NCBI GenBank assembly: GCA_016946835.1
Contig: JACVTC010000249.1
Location: forward strand, 26,218 to 90,217
DNA length: 64,000 nucleotides
Direction: 5' to 3'
Origin: Neocallimastix lanati (nom. inval.)
Lineage: Eukaryota > Neocallimastigomycota > Neocallimastigomycetes > Neocallimastigales > Neocallimastigaceae
The translations under genes were made by a program, and so were the position numbers. The notes below the pieces were generated by a model. The model was not told the origin of the DNA, ran no database searches, and was given only the letters and a program-made list of their open reading frames with translations. Shown one piece after another: positions 56,670 to 64,000 of this stretch. Numbering within the stretch: the stretch's first letter is position 1; each line of letters opens with the position of its first letter.

Positions 56670-57687
56670 TGTAATAATTTAATTAAAAAATTATAATTAA
56701 ATTATTAATCATTAATATTAGCTCTAACTGCTAATATTAAAGGTTTAGAAAAGAATCATACTTACCTATGGTTCTTTCTAATTATCGAGTTTATTATAAC
56801 GAATTATAATAGACGAAACACTAAAATTGATAAGGAAAAGTTTTAATTATAAAATTTGTTTTATTAAAATAATTTGTTTTATTATTTATTAAAAATTTTA
56901 AATGTTAAAACTTATTGTTATTATTATTATATTATAATTGTTATAATAATAACTCTTGATTTCTCAAAGAGAACTCAAGAGCCTTATTTATACTTTTTTG
57001 TCAAGATAAGGTTAAAATCAAAAGAGGTTCTAATCTTAACAAATCTCTTATCTAGGAAAAGACTAGAAGAAAAACCTAGATAAGTTTTTTGATCGATATT
57101 CTATCCATATCGATCATCGCGTTAATTAAGTAAAACCGATTACTTTTAAGAAGTAATTGGAAAAACCTTAATTAACCGATTACTTAATCTAATATAATGA
57201 TCGAAAATAAAAGAATAAAATAATGAAAATTATTTCGATCATAAAATTTAAAATTTAATCTATTTAGTTCTATTTTATAGAACTTTACATAAAAAATATA
57301 AAACAATACATTAATAATAAAATACATGATCAATACAATACAGAATACATGATAGAATACAGAATACATGATAGAATACAGAATACATGATAAAATACAG
57401 AATAGTGTTTTAGTTTATGATTTAATGAGTGAGAGAAAACTAAAACTAATAAATTTAATAATTAAGTGAATAATTAAATAAATTTAATATTATTTTAAAT
57501 GTATAAAAATTATTTAATTAAATAAATTTTTAATATTAAACTAAATAAAATTTTAATATATAATTAAATAAATTATTAATTATAATTAATTGTATAAATG
57601 AAATATGAGTTAAATAAAAGTTATATTAATTATAACTTAACTAAGAAAATATAATTATTTTGTTAAAAATAATTATAGATTCTTACA
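56670..57687 (-). repeat. 3' LTR of element G
   Basis: 1,018 bp, TGTAATAATTTAATTAAA...AGATTCTTACA. Sense purine tract AAAGGGAGCAA lies right before it (57688-57698). Contains (ACATGATAGAATACAGAAT)n at 57326-57405. The frames at 56874-57083 and 57184-57369 are LTR sequence. Confidence 0.92.
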
Positions 57688-57696
57688 TTGCTCCCT

Positions 57697-60600
57697 TTAT
57701 GGTGATGGTTCCTTTAATCCTATGTCTCTTTCAGTATAAGGCTCCAACTGCGAGATATGAAATACCGGGTGTAAATGAAGATTTTCTGGTAATTCAAGCC
57801 GGTAGTTCATTCTTTCCCTCACTTCTATGACCTTAAAGGGTCCAAGATACTGGTTAGAAAGCTTTTTTGCAGGTTCATTGGAGAAGTAATACCTTTTCAA
57901 CCAAACCATGTCGTTAACATGGAAAGTAGGACCAGAAGCTTTCCTAGAGTCACCAAACTTTTTGAAATCTTCTTTAGCTTTGATAAGGTGCTTTTTAAGG
58001 GCATCAAAATGGGCAGACCAATCCATAGTAAGTACAGAGGCATTATCTTTTAAAAGAACAGGAGGAGAGTCAATATTGCATACTGGATTAAAACCATAAT
58101 TTGCACAGAAAGGCGACATGTTTATAGATTTGTGAAATGAGTTGTTATAAGCCATTTCACAAAGAGGTAGATAAAAGCACCATTCATTTTGGGCAGTAGA
58201 ACAGTAGCATCGTAAATATTGTTCGATTACGGAATTAGCCCTTTCGACTTGACCATTTGTTTGTTGGTGATGAGCAGTAGCGAGTCTTGGCTTAGTATTT
58301 AGAGCTGAGCAGAGTGAGGTCCAAAATTCAGAAGAGAACTGGGAGCCATGATCAGAGACAATGATTTTAGGGAATCCATGATACCGAAAAACGTTGTAAA
58401 GGAGCATCTTGGCGGTCAGGTCAGCGGAAGGGACGTCGGAGCAAGGAACTAAATGGATCATCTTTGTTAAGTGATCCGAAACCACCATAATACATGTGCA
58501 ATCTTGTGAACTAGGTAACGAAACTATAAAATCAACCCCAATAATTTCCCATGGTTTATTGGGAACAGGCAACGGTTGAATTTTTCCGTAGGGTTTATGT
58601 CTACGAATTTTACACCTAGCACAAGTTGAACAAGAAAGTACATAATTATGAATATCTTTCTTCATATTAGGCCACCAGTAGTATCTCTTGATTTTATCAA
58701 GAGTTTTGTCAATACCTTGGTGTCCGTTGGTGGGTGAGTCATGAAAAGATTTCAAAATTCTTGCTCTTAAAGTGGATGGGACGATGATTCTGTTTTGGAA
58801 ATGTAAGACCCCTTCATTTAAAGAAAATAAAGAACTTTTAACTGTGTTTGACTTAGTTTTAATCTTTTCTAAAATAGATTTGCAATATGTGTCAGCCGTT
58901 TGGGCATCAATCAAACTACTAATATTATCAGTGTTTGCACAACATAAGGCATTATCATCCAATAAAGGACGGTCTTTGTTGTGGAGGGAAACCACGGAAT
59001 TATAATCCGGACGTCTCGACGACGAATCTGGTTCACTACTCCTTGATCCACAAAATTTGTCAGTCGGTTGGGTATCAATCAAGCTACTGATAATAGTGTT
59101 TGCACAACAAAAGGCATTATCATCCAATAAAGGACGGTCTTTGTTGTGGAGGGAAACCACGGATTTATAATCCGGACGTCTCGACAACGAATCTGGTTTA
59201 CCACACCTTGATCCAGGTCTGAACGAAATCCTAAAGTCAAACTTAGAAAGAAAGAGGCTCCATCTTATCTGGCGTTGGTTTAAATGTTGAGGCTTTTTAA
59301 AATATAATAAATTTCTGTGATCGGTAATGATTTGAACAGGAAACTTAGCCCCTTCAAGGTGGTGACGCCAGGTTTCAAAAGCGGTGATAATAGCGAGTAG
59401 TTCCTTGTCATATATTGTATAATTTAATTCAGAAGATGACAAAGACCTAGAATGAAAAGCGACAGGGTGAAGTTCGTTATCCTTGTCACTGATTTGAGAA
59501 AGAATGCAACCCACAGCAAAATCACTGGCATCAGTTTCAACAGTGAATTCCTTATCTGGATCGGGGTAGATAAGGATTTCGTCTGTGGTAAAAGCAAGTT
59601 TTAATTTTTTGAAGGCATTCTCAGCATCATCATTCCATTTGAACTCGTTATTCTTCTTGAGGAGTATTCTTAAGGGTTCCATAATTATGGCGAAATTCTT
59701 TATGAATTTCCTATAGTAGTTACAGAGTCCGAGGAAACTTTGAAGTTCATTCATGTTTTTTGGAGTAGGCCATTCAAGAATTGATTTTACTTTGTTTTTA
59801 TCCATAGAAAGGCCATTTATTGATACAACAAACCCTAAAAAAGTAGTTTCAGGAACGTGGAATTCACATTTTTCTAGTTTTACATAGAGACCATTTTTGA
59901 CTAACAAGGAAAGGACATGATGAACATGTTTAATATGTTCAGTAAGGTTTTTCGAATATATTATAATGTCATCTAAGTAGACAAAGAGAAACAAGCCAAT
60001 ATCATCAGAAAAAATGTCTTGGATAAAGCGTTGAAAAACCGAAGGTGCATTACGTAAACCAAAAGGCATTACACGGTATTCAAAATGACCAAAAGGAGTA
60101 CGAAAAGCAGTAAGGTATTCATGGCCTTTCTTGACACGAACTAAGTTATAGGCAGATCTTAAGTCAAGCCGAGAGAAAATAATAGCACCTTTAAATGATT
60201 CTATCAAATCAGATATCCTAGGAATTGGATAACTGTTTCTAATGGTGATAGAATTGAGCTTTCTATAGTCAACACAAAGTCTAAGAGAACCGTCACGTTT
60301 TCTAACAAATAGCACCGGGGCACCAGCAGGAGATTTTGATTTTCTAATGAATCCTTTAGCAAGGTTTTCCTTAATGTATTCACGAAGTGCCTTCTTTTCT
60401 TCAACAGTCAACGAATAAATTGGTCCAAAATAAAGTTGAGCACCGGGAACTAAATCAATGGATATATCATAAACACGGTGTGGAGGGAGTTTATCAGCTT
60501 CTTTCTTTTCAAATACAATACAAAGGTCATAATAATATTTTTTAATTATTTTTTTATTTCTTTTGGTATTCTTAAGTTCACTATTGTGAACTAAAGCAGC

Positions 60601-61896
60601 GCAAATGTTCATATCGCTAAGTTCGTCTTCAGGTATGGAATCTGGAATTATTGAGTCAAGAGGAATTTCTTCCTTCTGTTCATTATTGGGTAAGAGAGAA
60701 GCAGTAATATCTGATGAATGGAAAACAAACCTATTACCCTTAGCAGAAGGGCAATGGTTTTTACAGTAGCTTTCCAAGAAGTAAATTTTATTATTTTTGT
60801 AATCAATGTAAGGTGAATGAAGGCTTAACCAATCTCTTCCAAGGATTGCAGATACGTCTTGAAGTTGTAAATTGGCTATAAAGAATTCAAATGTTTCCGT
60901 ATGGTCCATGAAAGTAAGCTTAAGACGTTTTGTAACTTGTTTTATAGCCATATTCTTTTCATTAGGAAGTTTTACATTGATCGTATTTGAGAGGTTTGAA
61001 TAAGGAATTTTGTTTGCTGTTACGAAGCTTTTGCAGAGATAACTTCTAGCAGAGCCCGAGTCAATAAGGATTCTGGTTTTAATCTTTTTGTTATTAACGG
61101 TTAACAAGAAAGTTGTAGTCATTTTATTATTATGACTTGGGGTGTAATTTGCTGATAAAATACTTCCATTGTCTCGTCCCTTATGGTGCTTATTGCGTTT
61201 AAATTTGTTTTCGGTCATGTTAGTTTCGTTTCTTTTTCGTTTGAAAGATTTACTATTCTTTGGCTTGTAGTCATTGGTCTTTACTTTTTGCTTAAGTAAA
61301 CATTTTCTATCAATATTGATAATAGAATTTGTTGCCTCAAATAAACTTTTAGGTTTGTCTAATTTATTGAACTCTGTTTTAACATCCTCAAGAAGACCTC
61401 TTTTGATTAGGTCAATGAATACATCGTCCGGCCATCCAATACGTCCAGCTAACCTTCGAAATTCAATAGTATATAATGCGGCTCTTCCTAAATGAAGTTG
61501 TTTTAAGTTTAGAAGTTGTTCAATAAGAACATCCTTCTGTTCTTTAGTATCCCCAAAATTGCTTATCAAAATATCTTTAAAGGTGTCATAGCTTAACGAA
61601 TTTAAAGTCCCATCAGCCTTCAATGAAAGTCCCCATTTCTTTGGAGGTCCATGTAACATGCTGATAACATAAGAAATTTTTAAGTCGTCCGTGGAAAAAG
61701 AGTTGGGATGTTTTTTAAAAAACAATTCACTCTGTTCCAGGAGCTCATTAACGTTAAGTTTGTTGTTATCAGCTAAGTCCTTGGATAACACTCCGTTGGC
61801 GGAAAAGAAGGTAGGAATAAATTCTGTTAAAGCTGTTATAAGCTTTGAGGATTCAACTTCACTTGGAATTTGGGCGTTATTACTATTGGATTCCAT
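57697..61896 (-). CDS. gag-pol: Gag-Pol polyprotein of element G
   Basis: 1,399 residues in one frame. Gag capsid-like region (about 40-200: FFKKHPNSFSTDDLKISYV to IKRGLLEDVKTEF), then a basic stretch (about 215-240) without CCHC motif. Protease LIDSGSARSYL near 276; RT with CVDYRKLNS and YLDD near 636; RNase H ETDASDFAVG near 786 and TDHRNLLYF. An in-frame tandem duplication of 55 residues (SRRPDYKSVVSLHNKDRPLL, with SRRPDYNSVVSL... in the second copy) lies at about 885-1000, between RNase H and integrase. Integrase HHCC (HDSPTNGHQG...CSTCARC) near 1050-1095, core DFIVSLP, SDHGSQF, GQVERANS, and a GPF block (YLGPFKVI) follow. It ends about 25 residues after the HPVFHISQLEPY block, so there is no chromodomain. 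No frameshift is needed. Protease must free Gag from Pol. Confidence 0.93.
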   Translation of the reverse strand: MESNSNNAQIPSEVESSKLITALTEFIPTFFSANGVLSKDLADNNKLNVNELLEQSELFFKKHPNSFSTDDLKISYVISMLHGPPKKWGLSLKADGTLNSLSYDTFKDILISNFGDTKEQKDVLIEQLLNLKQLHLGRAALYTIEFRRLAGRIGWPDDVFIDLIKRGLLEDVKTEFNKLDKPKSLFEATNSIINIDRKCLLKQKVKTNDYKPKNSKSFKRKRNETNMTENKFKRNKHHKGRDNGSILSANYTPSHNNKMTTTFLLTVNNKKIKTRILIDSGSARSYLCKSFVTANKIPYSNLSNTINVKLPNEKNMAIKQVTKRLKLTFMDHTETFEFFIANLQLQDVSAILGRDWLSLHSPYIDYKNNKIYFLESYCKNHCPSAKGNRFVFHSSDITASLLPNNEQKEEIPLDSIIPDSIPEDELSDMNICAALVHNSELKNTKRNKKIIKKYYYDLCIVFEKKEADKLPPHRVYDISIDLVPGAQLYFGPIYSLTVEEKKALREYIKENLAKGFIRKSKSPAGAPVLFVRKRDGSLRLCVDYRKLNSITIRNSYPIPRISDLIESFKGAIIFSRLDLRSAYNLVRVKKGHEYLTAFRTPFGHFEYRVMPFGLRNAPSVFQRFIQDIFSDDIGLFLFVYLDDIIIYSKNLTEHIKHVHHVLSLLVKNGLYVKLEKCEFHVPETTFLGFVVSINGLSMDKNKVKSILEWPTPKNMNELQSFLGLCNYYRKFIKNFAIIMEPLRILLKKNNEFKWNDDAENAFKKLKLAFTTDEILIYPDPDKEFTVETDASDFAVGCILSQISDKDNELHPVAFHSRSLSSSELNYTIYDKELLAIITAFETWRHHLEGAKFPVQIITDHRNLLYFKKPQHLNQRQIRWSLFLSKFDFRISFRPGSRCGKPDSLSRRPDYKSVVSLHNKDRPLLDDNAFCCANTIISSLIDTQPTDKFCGSRSSEPDSSSRRPDYNSVVSLHNKDRPLLDDNALCCANTDNISSLIDAQTADTYCKSILEKIKTKSNTVKSSLFSLNEGVLHFQNRIIVPSTLRARILKSFHDSPTNGHQGIDKTLDKIKRYYWWPNMKKDIHNYVLSCSTCARCKIRRHKPYGKIQPLPVPNKPWEIIGVDFIVSLPSSQDCTCIMVVSDHLTKMIHLVPCSDVPSADLTAKMLLYNVFRYHGFPKIIVSDHGSQFSSEFWTSLCSALNTKPRLATAHHQQTNGQVERANSVIEQYLRCYCSTAQNEWCFYLPLCEMAYNNSFHKSINMSPFCANYGFNPVCNIDSPPVLLKDNASVLTMDWSAHFDALKKHLIKAKEDFKKFGDSRKASGPTFHVNDMVWLKRYYFSNEPAKKLSNQYLGPFKVIEVRERMNYRLELPENLHLHPVFHISQLEPYTERDIGLKEPSP

Positions 61897-62389
61897 TTTT
61901 ACCTAAATTATAAATTATATTAACTATGAAATATATATATATGTTTATTATGATTATAAGGTCATAGTTAGGAAGTTTTGGCGAAAGAAAACAGTTGAAT
62001 AAGAAAATACTCAAGCATTTCCAGACGATTTTCCAGAAGCACGTTAGCAGTAAACAGTAGTATGTACTTAATGACGGGAGCAGCTTGCCTATTACTGGTG
62101 TCATGTTCCCGCGTACACCACGATTGCAACCTACCACACATCGGATAGGCCAGTCCAGAGCTGCCCAGATCGCTGCCTGTGACAGATAAACTTAATCCGG
62201 AAACTGTTACCTAGATGCTAACACACTTCTGCTTCTAAGGTCTGTACTAAGTCTTGGTTCTTCTATATTGTTTCCTTGGCCTACTTCTTCCAGTTCTATT
62301 TCCCTAAAATCATGTAAACATATGTTAGTGTATTTATGTGTTCTTATTATTGTTATTATTTATTTTATTATTGCTCTTTATTGTTGTTT

Positions 62390-62430
<41 letters not shown>

Positions 62431-62974
62431 TATTATTATCATTTATCATTTATCATTTATCATTTATTATTTACTATCATTATTATTATTATTATTTATT
62501 ATTATTTATTATTATTTATTATTATTTATTATTATTTATTATTATTTATTATTATTTATTATTATTTATTATTATTTATTATTATTTATTATTATTTATT
62601 ACTATATATCTATTCTTTTAATTTTTTATGATTTTAATTATTTATCCAACTAATTATTACTATTTACTTATTTTTTTAATATTTAATTTATGGTTTATAT
62701 TAATTTATTCTTATAATTTCTATACTAAATTATTAATTAATGATTTTTGATCTGATTTACTAGTATTATCTACTTATATTTTAATATTTAATTTATTTAC
62801 TATATATTAATTTATTTTTTTAATTTCTAGATTATTCTATATAATTTATATTATTTTATTTATTATTAATCATAAAAATTTTTATTGTACTACACTAAAT
62901 TATTTTGTACTACTTGATTCTAGAAATTAATTATATTATGAAATTAATTAACTATTCTATTAAACTATACTAAG
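61897..62974. other. 1.1-kb 5' leader of element G
   Basis: No gene. Contains the structured module shared with D (62080-62204), a T run (62390-62428), a (ATTATTATTT)n microsatellite (62480-62600), and AT-rich sequence. The plus-strand frames at 62268-62653 are microsatellite translations, and the minus-strand frame at 61883-62137 overlaps the structured RNA. Confidence 0.65.
62080..62204 (-). ncRNA. Structured leader RNA module shared with element D (copy in G)
   Basis: 125 nt with the same ordered blocks as 48572-48695. Hairpin 1 is CTGTC/GGCAG, different sequence but same place and length. Hairpin 2 is CCTA(T)CC/GGTAGG. It lies about 184 nt upstream of the gag-pol ATG. Confidence 0.6.
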
Positions 62975-62987
62975 AAGAGTTATTATT
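62975..62987 (-). other. Self-primer binding site of element G
   Basis: Plus strand AAGAGTTATTATT at the 5' LTR junction is identical to the sense-strand LTR motif (reverse of 63262-63274), so the sense RNA can pair over 13 nt. No tRNA-type site is present. Confidence 0.65.
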
Positions 62988-64000
62988 GTAATAATTTAAT
63001 TAAAAAATTATAATTAAATTATTAATCATTAATATTAGCTCTAACTGCTAATATTAAAGGTTTAGAAAAGAATCATACTTACCTATGGTTCTTTCTAATT
63101 ATCGAGTTTATTATAACGAATTATAATAGACGAAACACTAAAATTGATAAGGAAAAGTTTTAATTATAAAATTTGTTTTATTAAAATAATTTGTTTTATT
63201 ATTTATTAAAAATTTTAAATGTTAAAACTTATTGTTATTATTATTATATTATAATTGTTATAATAATAACTCTTGATTTCTCAAAGAGAACTCAAGAGCC
63301 TTATTTATACTTTTTTGTCAAGATAAGGTTAAAATCAAAAGAGGTTCTAATCTTAACAAATCTCTTATCTAGGAAAAGACTAGAAGAAAAACCTAGATAA
63401 GTTTTTTGATCGATATTCTATCCATATCGATCATCGCGTTAATTAAGTAAAACCGATTACTTTTAAGAAGTAATTGGAAAAACCTTAATTAACCGATTAC
63501 TTAATCTAATATAATGATCGAAAATAAAAGAATAAAATAATGAAAATTATTTCGATCATAAAATTTAAAATTTAATCTATTTAGTTCTATTTTATAGAAC
63601 TTTACATAAAAAATATAAAACAATACATTAATAATAAAATACATGATCAATACAATACAGAATACATGATAGAATACAGAATACATGATAGAATACAGAA
63701 TACATGATAAAATACAGAATAGTGTTTTAGTTTATGATTTAATGAGTGAGAGAAAACTAAAACTAATAAATTTAATAATTAAGTGAATAATTAAATAAAT
63801 TTAATATTATTTTAAATGTATAAAAATTATTTAATTAAATAAATTTTTAATATTAAACTAAATAAAATTTTAATATATAATTAAATAAATTATTAATTAT
63901 AATTAATTGTATAAATGAAATATGAGTTAAATAAAAGTTATATTAATTATAACTTAACTAAGAAAATATAATTATTTGTTAAAAATAATTATAGATTCTT
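62987..64000 (-). repeat. 5' LTR of element G, truncated by window end
   Basis: Matches 56670-57687 except for one T in a short run near the end. TATAAATAAGG (sense; 63299-63309) lies 35 nt upstream of the predicted mRNA start AAGAGTTATT (63274). The last bases ACA should follow position 64000. The frames at 63191-63400 and 63501-63686 are LTR sequence. Confidence 0.92.

Larger units (their letters stand above)
56670..64000 (-). mobile_element. Element G: Ty3/gypsy retrotransposon, single Gag-Pol frame (5' end just off window)
   Basis: LTRs at 56670-57687 (3') and 62987-64000 (5', lacking about the last 3 bp). Near-identical LTRs and an open 1,399-codon frame indicate a young insertion. It is inserted where the D LTR ends (CA-TTA). 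Confidence 0.93.

Noticed and set aside
56874-57369. Small frames repeated at 63191-63686
   Set aside because: Both pairs lie inside the two LTRs of element G, so the duplication is the LTR itself.
62268-62653. Two overlapping frames of 105-117 codons
   Set aside because: Ile/Tyr/Leu runs are translations of an ATTATT microsatellite and a T run.

Overview
This window looks like a repeat-rich, extremely AT-rich stretch of a eukaryotic nuclear genome. I recognise one host gene, a tRNA-Ala(UGC) at 21725-21796. Nearly everything else is Ty3/gypsy LTR retrotransposons, their solo LTRs, simple repeats and AT-rich filler. Asn-rich proteins, long A/T homopolymers, chromodomain elements and Tf1-like self-priming signals suggest an early-diverging fungus. 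An anaerobic gut fungus (Neocallimastigomycota) is my best guess; an AT-rich amoeba such as a dictyostelid cannot be excluded. The organism is inference; the retrotransposons are read directly. Family letters (A-H) are mine.

Layout. 1-904 is a partial gag (family A, minus) with its 5' LTR at 939-1651. 1652-9264 is a pile-up of solo or truncated LTRs of three types (F-like, D-like, G-like), many abutting each other with shared target-site duplications (TSDs). 9624-12486 is element F, complete but with only gag. 12491-21710 is element E, a complete 9.2-kb gag-pol element ending 14 bp upstream of the tRNA-Ala gene. 21955-22795 is an AT minisatellite, and 22865-24580 holds three more F-like LTRs. 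25176-26146 is a truncated G LTR. 26147-33201 is element B1 (pol broken by a 1-base deletion). 33253-39458 is element H, a chromodomain element with a frameshift in RT. 39459-40526 is a D-related LTR. 40531-56666 is element D, whose 5' LTR is split by element B2 (49582-56617, apparently intact). 56670-64000 is element G, whose 5' LTR runs off the window.

How the parts work. The elements use two expression strategies. Families B, D and E have a separate gag whose last codons form a -1 slippery heptamer (AAAAAAC or TTTAAAC). In each case an 8-nt spacer and a 5-bp stem with an 8-nt loop follow, and pol is open in the -1 frame. G and H encode Gag-Pol in one frame. There are also two priming strategies. 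D, E and F have primer-binding sites complementary to tRNA 3' ends, and D's site matches the tRNA-Ala encoded in this window. A, B and G lack a tRNA-type site, but the start of their predicted mRNA is complementary to the sequence at the 5' LTR junction, as in Tf1 self-priming.

The most interesting signals are the shared frameshift module, a ~125-nt structured leader RNA shared by D and G, four covarying hairpins in the D leader, and an integration pattern in which new elements land on the ends of older LTRs and at the Pol III start of the tRNA gene. All calls are by eye from sequence; no searches or folding were run.
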